Assembly (NCBI GenBank): GCA_030734395.1
Contig: JAUZTG010000003.1
Coordinates: 744,001 to 808,000 of the forward strand
DNA: 64,000 nucleotides
DNA from: Sarocladium kiliense
Lineage: Eukaryota > Ascomycota > Sordariomycetes > Hypocreales > Sarocladiaceae
Reading direction: 5' to 3'
In this document: positions 1 through 11,730 of the stretch, in pieces
Numbering within the stretch: position 1 is the first letter of the stretch
How the letters are laid out: the number at the start of each line of letters is the position of its first letter
Made by a program: the position numbers and the translations under genes
Notes under the pieces: model-generated
Database searches by the model: none
Seen by the model: only the letters and a program-made list of their open reading frames with translations
What the model was told of the DNA's origin: nothing

Positions 1-60
1 AGCCTTGGAAGGCCAATAATGCGTGTTTATCACGAGTACTGACTAAGAGTCTTTCTGTAG

Positions 61-115
61 CAACGAGTACCTGAACTCCAAGGCCGGCCGTGCTGAGGTC
101 GGTGATGAAGAGTAA
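61..115 (+). CDS. 3' terminal exon of an unidentified gene (partial)
   Basis: The first bases look like the end of an intron: a TACTGACTAAG branch-point-like element at about 38-47 and a TTTCTGTAG acceptor ending at 60. The exon that follows reads NEYLNSKAGRAEVGDEE and stops at TAA 113-115. The rest of the gene lies before the window. The peptide is too short for me to name a family; the acidic end is all that can be described. The call rests on splice signals plus a coding-like, GC-rich sense frame. Confidence 0.4.
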
Positions 116-746
116 ATTGTTGCATCGGCGTTGATGTGTTGGATTAGGGGAGGTCCTGAGAGACTAGTGTATATCACAACCTAGACCGAAGGGAAAGCGA
201 TTGAAGTTCCCGAATAAAGATTCCCTGTGTTCTTCCCATCTGTTTGGTCCATTTCAAGGCCCATTTGACGCGTGCAGTCGAATTGTGAAATGCAGCGCCA
301 TGCTCGTATGATACCTCACCTTCCCAATATGAGGGAAGCCGTGGACATACCGTAGAGCCCTTCTGCGAGACGCCTTGGCGAAGGTTAGAGCGACCGAAAA
401 GTACCATCAATTACCCTACGTCAACATTGAAACCAATCATGTACCTTGAATTGCCAACATTAGGAATCATCAAGAGGAGCATCACGTGATCGCCACATCG
501 TCCAGCCTGGCTTGGTTCCCCACCAAAAATTTGTAGCTGGAAGCTAAGATCCCGGCGCCGCTTGGAGAAAAAGTTCGGACCCTCTCTGCTACCGCTGGAA
601 AATTCAGAGGCACCAGACGAACGAAAAGTGCATTCCCGTCTCGCAACACCCGACCGATCCCAAGCACCGGTCACCGCCTCTTTCCTCGGTACATACACAC
701 AGAATTATTCGACAAAAGTCCGAGTATCGGAACACAACAGTCCACA
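116..746. other. intergenic region with NHP2 promoter
   Basis: Holds the 3' UTR of the preceding gene and the promoter and 5' leader of the NHP2 gene at 747. Short antisense frames exist but have no recognisable protein content. Nothing else seen. Confidence 0.5.
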
Positions 747-1570
747 ATGGCCGCCGAAAGAACAGACAAGAAGGAGAAGAAGGAGAAGAAGTCCAGCCGC
801 ACCGATGAGTCCGGCGCCGTGACTAAGGTCAAGAAGGACAAGAAGGAAAAGAAGGAGAAGAAGGAGAAGCTCGCTGCTGCGGTTCTGGATCAGAAGCTGC
901 AGGAAGATGCTGCCGCCGCTTCCGCTACCCCTGCGGCCACGATCGATGTCGACTCCGATGACTCTGATGCTGAAGACAACAAGAAGGAGGAGCTGCCGCT
1001 CGAGACTACGGTGGTGAGCTTTGCGGTTCCGCTGGCCGATGAGAAGGGCACCAAGAAGGTTTTCAAGACCATCAGGAAATGTGAGTTTCCCTACTGCCAT
1101 CTCGCAATGCTTAACGCTTCCCCCATATACTTGCGAGAAACAGCAACTAACATCTGCCCACAGCTGCCAAGAACAACACCCTCAAGCGCGGCGTCAAAGA
1201 AGTCGTCAAAACCCTCCGCAAATCTCCCGCATCCTCCCCCTCCAACACCTCCTTCCCTGGCGTCGTCATCATTGCCGGCGACATCTCCCCCGCGGACGTC
1301 ATCTCGCACATCCCCGTCCTCTGCGAGGACCACAATGTGCCCTTCCTGTTCGTCTCTTCTCGTGCGGAGCTCGGCGCCGCTGCGAAGACCAAGCGTCCTA
1401 CTAGCGTGGTCATGATCCTTGAGGCACCGCAGGGCGGCAAGAAGGCGAAGGATGCGGAGAAGGGTGATGAGGAGGAGTTCAAGGAGGCTTACAAGGCGTT
1501 GGTGAAGTATGCGCAGAAGGAGTATTCGAAGCAGGGTTTCTGGGTCCAGGGCGAGTCGAAGGCGGTATAA
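747..1570 (+). CDS. NHP2: H/ACA snoRNP subunit Nhp2 (L7Ae/L30e family)
   Basis: Two exons (747-1080, 1164-1570) give 246 aa; the intron at 1081-1163 has GTGAGT, a CTAAC branch site and CAG. The first ~75 residues are a lysine/glutamate-rich low-complexity tail, usual for nucleolar proteins. The rest is an L7Ae-type RNA-binding fold: KRGVKEVVKTLRK, then GVVIIAGDISPADVISHIP and LCEDHNVPFLFV, which are diagnostic of Nhp2 among L7Ae paralogues. Known role: a core protein of H/ACA ribonucleoproteins, which guide rRNA pseudouridylation, with Cbf5, Gar1 and Nop10. The N-terminal tail is longer than in yeast Nhp2, as is common in filamentous fungi. The ATG lies after a short AC-rich leader. The family call is secure; the exact start is likely. 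Confidence 0.93.
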
Positions 1571-2913
1571 ATATCCACGCTGGGAATTGATGAGGGGATG
1601 TGTCAGGCTCGTTGGGTGACGGAGGACGGGGCTACTGGCCGCCGTGAGGTACGATGGCCGGGATCGTTCTTCCGTGCTCTCTGACTGGTGGCGGATTGTA
1701 TGATACCAGTGCCGGGACGGGGACCGTTTACTGCCTGGATCAGGGATTGTCTTGTTCAATCGGGATGTGGCGTTCAGGTTCTTACTTATTGCAGGAATTG
1801 ATGCTCAACTTTTACCATACAATATTGGTTTCTTGCTGCGATGATTCAACTTGGGAGGTGACATTGCAATGCGAGGGGAGCTGTTGTTTGAGTACTCTTT
1901 CACGAATGAGGTGGTGCTTGATGAGCTATCACGCTCCTCTCAGCTAAATCTGCTATTTTCTCGTTACATTCGGTTGCTCACCTTCAGCCAGGTATGTTGA
2001 CCTCTTTAACTCTACCACTTCCGGGAAACCTCGGAGGAGACCCTTCTTGCTGCGAGAAACGCTTTTGAGCATATTGATTATACCTCACGTCACCCCGAGC
2101 TCCTATCATACAATGTGAGTGGAGCAAAGTAGGCGCTTTCTTGAAGTTCCAGAAGATCACGATCTTCGGACAGAGATTATAGGGTAGGGGCATGATGCTG
2201 ATGGCCAATATCAGCAATGAAGGTGCAACGCAACGAAGGTGTACATGGCCGTTTCCCACTCTTTCAGCAGAACCAAGGCTGTCGAAGCCTCAGTTGGCTC
2301 TTGCATCGGGGAAATGATTACCACATCTGATCAATGACCGTCTATTTGCAGGCGGAACAGTCAGTCAGCCTGTCTCATCGTTCGAACTGCTGCCCTGTGT
2401 GACTGCGTGTGATAGCGCTGTGCGCGTATAGGTTTATGTAGTCTGATCTCGATCCTTACACCTTTTCGTCCACGCCCACGGCTTTTTGTTATCCTCGTCA
2501 TTCATACTCATTGTCTTACATCATGTTTGCAAAGCAGCTTGCAGCACTCTTAAGCGTATCACTATCTGAAGCCGACAATTGCACAGTCTAGTTGACAAGT
2601 TTTTGTTGCCTCCTTAGAAGATCAAACACTAGGACTACTAAAGAGACAGTGGGTATTGCAGTTGCAATGCGTGGCCAATACATTGGTCTCGGACGAAGAT
2701 AAACGCAAAGCCAAGCCGGATGGAGGCGGAAGTCATACTTGCTTCTTCTTGCCCCCCTGCTACTATAGCAAATGTCGATCTTCACTCTGAGAGGACGGCG
2801 GAGCCAGTGTTTCACGCGCATGTTTATTATGCGCTCTCCTCCTACTAGTGGAATTAATACCTGAGTGGGTGTATTGACATGTATTCTGCGGTGCTTGTAC
2901 TCAAGTCTGTAGC

Positions 2914-2920
2914 GGCTAAA
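2914..2920 (+). promoter_or_regulatory. XlnR/Xyr1-type site GGCTAAA upstream of the CE1 esterase
   Basis: GGCTAAA lies 206 bp before the ATG of the secreted esterase at 3126. GGCTAAA is the classical binding consensus of the xylanolytic activator XlnR in Aspergillus. A CreA-like CCGGGG sits at 2955-2960. The match is exact, but a 7-mer is expected several times by chance in this window. Confidence 0.4.
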
Positions 2921-3048
2921 TTAAATTCACGGCACTTCTGTCAACGGACATCTCCCGGGGCATCAATTGCCATATTGTGATTGCGGAGGTCGGTCAAACG
3001 GATGCTTCGAGGATTTATCATGAGATTTTGCTAGATGGCCACTGTTGT

Positions 3049-3054
3049 TATAAA
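3049..3054 (+). promoter_or_regulatory. TATA box of the CE1 esterase gene
   Basis: TATAAA 72 bp before the ATG at 3126, a typical position for strongly regulated secreted-enzyme genes in filamentous fungi. Confidence 0.5.
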
Positions 3055-3125
3055 CTCCGAGCTCGCCTTGGCTCAGAACTGGTTGGTGAGATCGTCAAGC
3101 AATTGTATAACAGCTTTCTATCACA

Positions 3126-4047
3126 ATGAAGTTCATCGCTAGCACAACTCTCGCCGCCTTGGCAGGCTCTGCCCTTGCACAGAGCCTGACCCAAGTGAAC
3201 GACTTTGGCTCAAACCCATCCGGCGCAAAGATGTTCACCTACGTTCCTTCAAACTTACAAGAGTCCCCCGGCGTCCTGGTTGTCATTCATCACTGCCAAG
3301 GAACAGCACAGTCAATGTTCCAGAGTACGCCGTACCGCGGTTACGCAGATCAGTCCGGCGCTTTCATGATCGTGTACCCGGAAAGTCCCTACTCAGGAAC
3401 GTGTTGGGATGTAAGCTCGGATGCGACTTTGACTAGAGACGGCGGGGCGAATAGCGAGGCAATCGCGACAATGACCAGGTGGGCCATTGAGAACTATGGA
3501 GCAAACACAGAGAAGGTCGTTATGATGGGCGGCTCCTCTGGGGCTATGATGACGGTGAGTTCTCGACGACAGTAGAAGTGACCAGACGCTAATGCCACCA
3601 TAGAATGTCATGGCAGCAACATATCCTGATCTCTTCAAGGCTGCTGTCGTATACAGCGGCGTGCCTCACTCCTGCTTCTACACTGGCACAGTCAACGGCT
3701 GGAACTCCGACTGCGCCAATGGTCTCGTAGACAAGACACCCGAGGAGTGGGCACAGGCTGTCTTCGATGCATACCCTGGATATGAAGGCGCTCGCCCACG
3801 CATGAGGATCTACCACGGCAGCGCTGATGACATTCTGGCCCCGGAGAATTACAGGGAGACTATCGACCAATGGGCCGGAGTCTTTGGTTATGATGCTAGC
3901 AACCCGGAGTCTGAGAGCCCGAATGATCCGCAGCAGGGTATGACGACGAGGGTATACGGTGCTCAATTGGAGGGTGTGTTGGCGGAGGGAGTTGGCCATG
4001 GCTTCCCGAGTCTAGGGGAACTTGACATGGCGTTCTTTGGTCTATGA
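3126..4047 (+). CDS. secreted CE1 esterase (acetylxylan/feruloyl esterase, PHB-depolymerase family)
   Basis: Two exons (3126-3554, 3604-4047) encode 290 aa; the 49-nt intron is in phase 0. Residues 1-18 (MKFIASTTLAALAGSALA) form a signal peptide. The mature chain is an alpha/beta hydrolase: oxyanion region VVIHHCQGTAQSM, nucleophile elbow GGSSGAM (Ser137), an acid in GSADDIL and a histidine in GVGHGFP. This order and the paired cysteines (GTCWD, HSCFY, SDCAN) match CE1 acetylxylan esterases of the esterase_phb type, which remove acetyl groups from xylan; feruloyl esterases of the same family cannot be excluded. No CBM1 module or linker is present, so it is the catalytic-domain-only form. The promoter carries TATA and XlnR-type elements, consistent with induction on xylan. 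Confidence 0.88.
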
Positions 4048-4599
4048 GGAAAAGTCAAAAGGAAAGACTGTGAGTGAGAGCGGTACAAGCAGACTTGGGT
4101 GTAGACGGGTGGGAACCGTCAAGGTCGACATTTTGAGACGTGTACTTCGGGTCTCTACGTGCATACAACTAAGTCGAACGAGCCCTTGTCATTGATCCCT
4201 TTCCATCAGTGACTATATCTCGGGGGTGATAGATGTGCCGGAACTAAGTGGCCGATGCCACAGCTAAGGTGTTTGGTTGTATTGCCGAGGACATATCTCG
4301 GCATCTCAATTCGATGCGGAGCTCATTCCACTACGTCACAAACAATTCTCAAACAGATCGTCTCACGAGGAGTGATTACTATAGAAAATTGTAGATACAG
4401 ATTACAGTTAAAGAGAAAACACCTCCGGTGATCCGTAGTGGTGTGGTGAAGACACAACTCCAACGCAATCCCTCTTTCCGGATAACCTCCTCATTCTTTC
4501 ACTCCTCCGAGTCATCGTCCACCCATGGGCTTCTCTTTATTGTCAAAGGAAGCTAAGGATTCAAGATGATAACTCATTGATTAAGCCGGATGCATTCCC
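4048..4599. other. intergenic region between convergent genes
   Basis: 3' ends of the CE1 esterase (plus strand) and the DUF1761 gene (minus strand). Nothing else recognised. Confidence 0.5.
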
Positions 4600-5400
4600 T
4601 TAGTTGCCAGTGAAAGGGTTGGTGCGAGTTCCCCACCAGGAGAGGAAGACGGAGAGACCGATCGTCTCGAAGGCCTTGGCAGCGACGGCAACGCCAACGG
4701 TGTCAAGGGGACGCTTCTCAGAGATGGCCTGGACGAGGATCTACACGATTCAGTTAGTACATGTGTCGAATCCTCTACGTCTTCAAACTCAGCGTGTGAA
4801 ACTTACGCTAGGGGCGGCAGTGGCAGCGAAGATCAGAGCACCGAGGTAAGCAGCGCCCTTGTAGCTGAGAGTACCGGTAGCGTTGATCAGAGCACCAACA
4901 CCGTAGCTCTGGAGAGCAGCACCGACGAAGGTGGTACCCCAGGCGACGGCAGCGGAGGCAGCCTCGTCGGACTTGACGAACTCCTCCTTGGTGCCGGCGT
5001 TCTTGGCGCGCTGGTAGGTCTGGCCGAAGAGAGGGCCGAGGACGGCGAGCTCGATGCCGTGAGTGTAGATGGTGCCGAGGGCAATGGCCGAAGGCTTAAC
5101 GGCGGGGAAGTCTGAGGGAGGGGGAGGTTAGTATGATGAGGTCATCCGGTGAAATGGGGGAAATAGCTGGGAAGGAGGAAGCTGTTGGTGAGAAGAGGGA
5201 GGATGGCTGAGATTGAGTGAGGATTGAGAGGATTATCGCAATGGCGCATCTCCATCAATAGACCTTTTGCCGACAGCACAACCCATCTCAATCCAGCTTA
5301 CTAGAGCTCAACTCATTGATCCCAGCTTCTCGCAGCCCAGCATTCCCACCCAACCCACCACAGCATGCGAGGAGAGGCGAGTCTTACATGCGAGAGACAT
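4600..5400 (-). CDS. DUF1761-family small membrane protein
   Basis: Three exons on the minus strand: 5400-5388, 5111-4807 and 4740-4600, giving 152 aa. The first exon is only 13 nt (MSLA plus one base), followed by a 276-nt intron whose ATACTAAC branch site and CCTCAG acceptor are clear; the second intron (4806-4741) has GTAAGT, TACTAAC and TAG. The protein reads PSAIALGTIYTHGIELAVLG, later WGTTFVGAALQSYGVGALIN, and ends in FLSWWGTRTNPFTGN. This pattern of Gly/Ala-rich hydrophobic helices is that of the fungal DUF1761 proteins, whose function is unknown to me. At least three stretches could span a membrane. The tiny first exon is inferred: it is the upstream ATG with a donor in the right phase. 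Confidence 0.72.
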
Positions 5401-6816
5401 TTTGATGGAGTTTGGGTATGAAGTAGGTTGGGAAAAGCTTCTTTGTTGATGATGAGTAGTTGGTAAGAGGAAAGAGGACGACGATTAATAGCAAGAAAGT
5501 GACGAAACAGGACCAAGAGTAGAAGAAGGGGGGGAGGTATGCATCCTCCCCGTGGTATTTGTACCAGCAAGCCACACGCCCAAACCTTCCCTCCCTTCCT
5601 CAGGCCACCCGCACTGAGCAGTCAGGTCAGGTAATCGAGATCGTGACACACGCGTTGGCCCGGCCGCGGCTGCGTTCCAAGGTACTGAGCGCAGCACCGC
5701 AGCACCGCAGTCCCCATCCCCGTACGGACAACTGCTGCTGAGGTGCCCGTTTCGTCACTGATGGTTCATGATGTCACCATCCGGCGCGCTGCCATGATTG
5801 GTCGAGTGGGGATAGTTAGACGGACGAGAACCTGCTGGACCCGCTTTTCTGCCACAGAGGGAGAGGGGGCTAAGCCACAAGCAGCACTGCTGAGGGAGCT
5901 GCATTCGGAGATGAGAAGACTCGAACAGTGTGTTCATGTCTGAGCCCGCAATGGTTTAGCACAAGCTGGAAAAGGCAATGCCGTTCTCGAATTATTTCAG
6001 TGATTCACGTAAACAATTGTCGCCAACGGCTTCACTCACAAACTTTTCACACAGAACCTCCTGTCTCGTAACCGCTCCTAGCCGGGCCTCTACTCTGACC
6101 ACTGTGGCTGAAGGTCCCCGCTCCCGCAGGACCTAAAGCTCCTGCTACCCCCTGCCGCAGATCGACCACCTCCCGCTGAATCGGAGTGACGCCCACCCTC
6201 GAAAGCTTGCTTTCTCCCCCTCTATCGAAGCTCTGCGCCCCCCATTTTTGAAATGAGTAGCTCCGGATGATGAAACCGATTACGCAAGAATGGAGAATTG
6301 CGAAGGAAATGTAGGGAAGATACCTTGCACGCGGGAAAAAGCCACCGCTAATTTTCGATCTGGTTCCTGAGGCAGTGCGGAGGGGCCGATGACGTGACGG
6401 TGCAGCTTGAGTGTGGTCAAGGGCAACTTTCTTTGTTGTTGTGTCTCATGACCCCTGGTATGTGCCAACATCGCCATGCCTTTCCATCGGCTGGTTTTCA
6501 GACATTGATTCTTTGCCATGCCTCTGCCCTCCTACGTGACAATGGAATGGACCCTGTGGTGTCGCACTTTCAATCCAGGGTCCATCCATAAACAGAGCAC
6601 GATCACATGTATGCACTCATGCTTAAGGTACGGTATTCCCAACACGTTCAGTCACCACGGTCTTAGGAAACACATTTCGAAATCACAAATCGCTGTCCAT
6701 TCACCCTCTCCCTCGGTTACCTGTACACTGCCTCTACAATGATGGTGCCAGAACCCGATGCCGACCCGAATATGTACAACACCGAAAAGATCACCGTCTG
6801 GCCTCGTCATCAGCTC
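5401..6816. other. intergenic region upstream of the DUF1761 gene
   Basis: About 1.4 kb: promoter of the DUF1761 gene on the left and the NEM1 3' UTR on the right. A pyrimidine-rich stretch lies at about 6,050-6,250. Open frames are short and not protein-like; no gene supported. Confidence 0.45.
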
Positions 6817-8366
6817 TCAGTTTGCGTGCCCATCCTCACCACCACGCAGTGCCAGAAGAGCCCGAACATCGTGGACGTACTGCAGCCCCTCCAGCAGAGG
6901 GACCAGTTGCATCAGGTCATAGTCTGTTGGGTCGCTGATCCAACCTTGGATAGGGATTGCGTTGTCTAGAACATGCTGTATTAGCCATTGGTCACTTTCA
7001 CGGGAAAAGGGACGAACATACCCTCGTGGAACAGGTAGCTCAGTGGACTGTTGTCCAGGATCATGACCTTGCTCAAATCAGGTTCCACTGAGCTCAAGTC
7101 CTTGATGTACGCTCCCTGGCGGTAAGTGCAGTGCTGCCGGTAGTACCGGGCTGAGAAGTACTTGCGCTCTTGCTCCAGCCAGTCAATGACTGGGTCCGCG
7201 TATTCCTGGACTGACGCTGTAAACACCACCAAGTTGTACCACTTGCACACTCGCTTCAAGAACTCATCACAATGCGGACGCTTGTTGACCCAGTAAAGAA
7301 TTGGGTGCTGGGCGGCTGGTTGCTGCTGGCCAGCCACGCCCAAGGTCGCGGTATTAAGTCGAACCTCCACCATGTGGCCGGTGCTCATCCTTCCGCCCTT
7401 AGACATGCTGTGGATGAGAGTCTCGTCCAGATCAAGAATAAGTGTCTTCTGCTGTTTGCGAGAGGGCTCGAGGTTGAGGTAGGAGGGTTGCCGCCGGGGT
7501 ATCAAAGGTCGTGGCGGCGCGGGTGTCTTTGGATATTTCGTCAGGGCAGCAATGGGTGATGTTGGTGACTTGAGATGCGCGGCAACCTGGTCGCCATCCA
7601 CATCGTTGGTCTTCGTCCGAGTGACAGCTGACTGAGTCTTCCTGTGCTTTCGATTTCGCAGAGCTTCGTCGTTGTGTAGTTTGATGCGTATCGACCTTCG
7701 CGCTGGGTTAATCTCCTCTTGAGGCTGGAGTGACTTCGATCGCGTGTGTTGCCTTAAACTTGATGATCTACTGCCGTCTGATTCCGATTCTGAGGACATG
7801 CCGGAGGATGATGAGCCAGATGAGATAGTTGGACGAGACGAAGAATAATGCCCGTGTCTACGGGACTCGGGAGCGCGCAGGTATTTCTCGTCCTGCCCCG
7901 CCATCGCATTCGATGTGTTCCTGCGCCGACGGCGCCTGCCACCACCAAAGAGCTTCTTCATCTGAGGTAGAGGAGCAAAGTTACCTTGCTCATCATACAG
8001 GCAAGCTATCAGGTAGACACCGGGAGATGCTAATGTGGCAAGAACCCAGCGAATGGAGCCGATGATGCTAGAGGCAATACTGCGAGGCAGTGAGTGCCAC
8101 CAGCTTGAGCGTCGGCTGAGGTCTTTGTCCTCGTGTAGCAATGGCGTGTCTTCGGTAGTGTATTTCTCCCTGTCGGGTTGGTCGTCGTCACTTTGGGGAA
8201 AAGGTTCAGTATCCGGGGTGCCCTCTACCTTGTCCTCAGACTGGTCGCCGGACTTCTCGTCTTCGGAGCTGATACCGAGGCCAATGGAGCCTATACTATT
8301 CGAGCGCGACTGGGCTGGGCTCGAGGACGGGGAGACGCGAGCTGTGATGATATTTAAGGAGTTCAT
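6817..8366 (-). CDS. NEM1: Nem1-type phosphatase of the Nem1-Spo7 complex (FCP1/SCP-like, NIF domain)
   Basis: Exons 8366-7022 and 6965-6817 (intron 7021-6966) give 497 aa. The open frame continues upstream to a TTG, but the first ATG is at 8366 and the start MNSLNIITARV looks like that of fungal Nem1 proteins. Ser-rich acidic N-terminus; hydrophobic stretch around residues 100-125 (WVLATLASPGVYLIACLYD) that could anchor it in the ER; an Arg-run GGGRRRRRR follows. The catalytic HAD domain has DLDET at about residues 312-316, then FTASVQEYAD and LDNSP, and after the intron AIPIQGWISDPTDYDL. Known role: dephosphorylates the phosphatidate phosphatase Pah1/lipin, controlling lipid synthesis and nuclear membrane growth. 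A generic SCP1-like CTD phosphatase is the alternative, but the membrane stretch and C-terminus favour Nem1. Confidence 0.88.
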
Positions 8367-10237
8367 GTTGGGCAATCCATGAGACGAGAACACATGGGCC
8401 GGAGAGGTAGCTGGCAATGGATCGAGCGGCGCCGGTTCAAGACTGAGTGATCGGTCGGAGTACTCAGAGAGTTACGTGGTTTGTGGCAACTGGAGTCGCG
8501 ATAGGCAGTGTAGGTATGTATCGTCACGGGCCCAGGGGTGGGAAGAAGCAAAACGAATGTCAAAGGGTGAGCCCCGAGAAGGGAGAGACGTAACGCGATC
8601 GCCCGCAGAGTCGCTCGCAATGATGCGCAAGATCAAATTCGCGGAGATGCCGCCATGCAGGATCGAATGGGAGAACAAATTCGGCGAGAGGAACGGGGGG
8701 GGAGATTGTCGAGCCTCGGGATGTCGGTTCTGCAGGGATTATCGAAGCAGTGACGAAGCCCGCCGAGGAATGATGAGACGGTCGACCAAGGGAGCGCGCC
8801 GCAGTTATCGATGTTTACCGACCGAGGGGAAACGGGTGGCGAGGGGTCGAAGATTGGAGGAAATGAAGCGGGGAGGAGGGAGGGAAGTGAAGACGCCTGG
8901 TGATGTCTGGCCTGACAGGTGAGTGAGATGGTTGGACGGTTGGGGCAGTGTCCTCATTCCGTTGGATGGATTCTGGACGCCGTTGATGGGACTCTGGGGC
9001 GAGGAGCCGTTCACGTGTTGGACGGGGGCAGCGTACTGGCACGACTGTCACAGTGGGGGTTGTGCCTGGGGGCTGACAGGGAGCAATGTTGCTAGCTAAC
9101 AGCGCTGAAGGGGATTCCACAAAGTTTGGTTATAGCGACTCGAAAGCCCCCTAAAGACGAACAGCCCCACGCCTAGTCTGGGCCCTGCAGCCCCTACGTA
9201 ATGCGCTGCAGGCGCTGCAGGGGGTGGAGCAGCCGTGCTGTCATGCGGGCACGGCAGTCGATAGGACGATGGAATGATGGCAAGCAATTTGGTTGAGAAT
9301 ATGAGTTTGCGAGAGTCAGTTTGCGCGGTTGAGTGGCTCGAAGCTCTGTCATGGAAACGTTCTTCAGGTTTGACGGAAAAGTTAGGTACAGAAGCAGGTA
9401 TAGATCACATAGCTATAGCTTAGCTTGTATCGATGGACGGGAAGGGATCGGTGGCTGCAAGATCTTTGTTCATGTAATACCATCTCGAGTAATGGCTAAC
9501 AAACTCAATTCTCCTTATGGGAGAAGTCATCCCTACCTCCAGATCAAACGGGCATTCAGCTCGCGCGCTAGGCCGCGGTTCAATGTCGACGTGGCTGACA
9601 ACCAGATCGTCTTGAGAACAAGCCAGACGAGACCCATTTTATTTAGAGAAAGAGAGCACGATTCATATTTTGTTCTATTGGGCTCAGTGTGGCTTTGAAT
9701 AGGGCCATGCAATCGGCACTCCGTACGGAGCATATACACTTATATCAGGCATCTAGCCTCCAGGTTCCTGGAGATTCGCATAGGTTTGATGTCCTCGATG
9801 ATGAACCCTAACCCTCAACGTACCCAGTGAGCACCCCCACTAATTTCCCCTTCGAGCCGCTAGCGAGGGGCATTTCCGTTGCGCTCCAACCCTTTGGATT
9901 GTGTGCTGAGTGAACTCGTGCAGTGCAGCCTCGACATTTGACTCACCATCGTCCTTCGACCACCATAACCTAGACACGACCCATTGCACCCACCACAGCG
10001 CCCTTAAGCGACCTCCGACCTGCGTAAAAGAATCGCAGATCTCGAAAGAACGATTCGTAGCCTCTGAGTTTCTATCGGAGCAAACTTCCCGGGTCTCAGC
10101 AACGCTTCCGGCGCCGGCTTCACCAGCACCTCGAAAATATCTGCCACCCTTGTTCTCGAACCTCCCACGACATACATAACCCTCAGTTCCGATACTTGAT
10201 CTTCTGATAGAAAGAGCAGGCGGCTCAAGTCTCTAAG
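8367..10237. other. long intergenic region between divergent NEM1 and GCD7
   Basis: About 1.9 kb separating two divergently transcribed housekeeping genes, so it should contain both promoters and leaders. Several GC-rich open frames occur on both strands between 8,470 and 9,290, but they overlap one another and have arginine-rich, shadow-like composition. No gene supported. Confidence 0.45.
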
Positions 10238-11730
10238 ATGCCATCAGTCTCCGCGGGATATGCGACCGATCTCGGCCAGTACCTCAAGTCGCTTCGCGGC
10301 CAGCCCCTCGAGGCTTCAGTAGAGACCTTGATATCGTACGTGACCACCTGCGAAAGAACGCAGTGAATCTGTTTACACCTTCCCAAGGGTTGTTCTAACT
10401 CCTCTCTAGTCTCTTGAAGCGAAGACAAATCAAGGGTTCAGAACCCTGCGCTGTCGCAACCGCCCACATCCTCCTTCAAGTTGTTGCCAAGTCAAAGTGG
10501 CATGACGTCGATACCCTCCTCGATAATGTCTCCAGAACCGGCAAGAGACTGGTCGATGCGCAGCCCAATGAGCTGGTAGTTGCCAACATCGTCCGTCGCG
10601 TCCTCGGCCTTATTCGCGACGAGGCGGCGGAGGACCGGAACGAGCCAGCAAGCGAATCCGCCTCCGAGTTCAATACTCCAACCGAAGCCGTGCATAACCC
10701 TGCCAGTCTGGCGCATCACTGGCCACCGTCTACGTATACGAAGCAGGATGCCGGCAGCGATTATATCTCCGGTAGCACACGCACCCCTCCTCGCCCTGGC
10801 CCGTTACAGTCCTACAGCTCTGTTAACGTGCCGAAGTCACTTTTTCACCTCCTCGCTGCATCACCGCCAGCCGATGCCGACAGCATGACACAGGGCTCGC
10901 CATTTGGCACAGGCGCATCAACACCGAACTGGAAGACCAGCTCAAGTCAAGTGCATGCTCTCAGATCCGAGGTCATTGACGGAATCGAGGAGATCAAGGA
11001 CGAGATTAGCCAAGTGGACGACCAGATTGCCGCTCTCGCGGAAGTCCAGATCCACCCTGGCGACTACGTTCTCATTCACTACCCAAGCCCGACGGTCGAG
11101 CGTTTCATTCTCAGAGCCGCGATGAAGCGCAAGTTCACAGTCATGATTGCAGTCGAGCCCCCACGCAGAAACGATCCGGAGAACCCCCTGAAATCCTTCA
11201 GAAACAAGCTCTCCGCGGCTGGTATTCCCGTCGTCAATATCATGAACGGCGGTCTCATGGCATACATGTCACGTGTTGACAAGGTCATCCTTGGTGCGAG
11301 ATACGTGCTGGCGAACGGCAGTGTGATTAGCGATGCCGGAGCTGCTGCTGTTGCTAGGGCTGCAAAGGAGCACGGCAACGCTGTCATCACACTGAGCGGT
11401 GTGTATAAGCTCAGTCCTGAGAATGCGTTCGATGAAGAGTCAGTCATTGAATGGGCAGACTCGGCCAACTACGTCAGTTTCTCGGACGGTGCCCTGGTCG
11501 GCGGTGTCGAGATTCGAAGCGCGGTGACAGAGCTTGTGCCTCCCGAGCTGATCGACACCTACATCACTAATCTGTAAGTTGAATGCGATGCATACTATGT
11601 ACCACCCAGAGCGCTAATCATTTGCAGGGGAGCGCATTCAAGAGATCATCTGTCCAGTGTAATCGCCGACCACTACAAGCAAGAAGACGTCGACTTCCAC
11701 AAGTGGGACACTTCAATCCAAGAGCACTGA
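10238..11730 (+). CDS. GCD7: translation initiation factor eIF2B subunit beta
   Basis: Three exons (10238-10335, 10410-11573, 11628-11730) give 454 aa; the introns have GTACGT...CTAG and GTAAGT...GCTAATCATTTGCAG. The protein belongs to the eIF2B alpha/beta/delta family: an N-terminal helical domain (YLKSLRGQPLEASVETLIS, LKRRQIKGSEPCAVATA), then the Rossmann-like part with GDYVLIHYPSPTVERFILRA, VNIMNGGLMAYMSRVDKVI and LGARYVLANGSVISDAGAAA. PELIDTYITNLGAHSRDHLS at the end matches the beta subunit rather than alpha or delta. Known role: regulatory subunit of the guanine-nucleotide exchange factor that recycles eIF2-GDP and senses eIF2 phosphorylation. A low-complexity insert (~residues 95-175, rich in Pro, Ser, Thr) separates the domains. 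The last exon is short (33 codons). Confidence 0.92.

Larger units (their letters stand above)
1571..3125. other. intergenic region between NHP2 and the CE1 esterase
   Basis: About 1.55 kb with no convincing gene. The right end is the promoter of the esterase at 3126, with a TATA element and an XlnR-type site listed separately. Confidence 0.5.

Noticed and set aside
6981..8417. Nem1 start at 8417 and stop at 6981
   Set aside because: The upstream start is TTG, and the downstream end is inside an intron; splicing restores the conserved C-terminus.
8476..9287. Several overlapping open frames of 60-150 codons on both strands between NEM1 and GCD7
   Set aside because: They overlap each other, start mostly at non-ATG codons, have Arg/Pro/Ser-biased composition and show no recognisable domain; most likely shadows of a GC-rich promoter.
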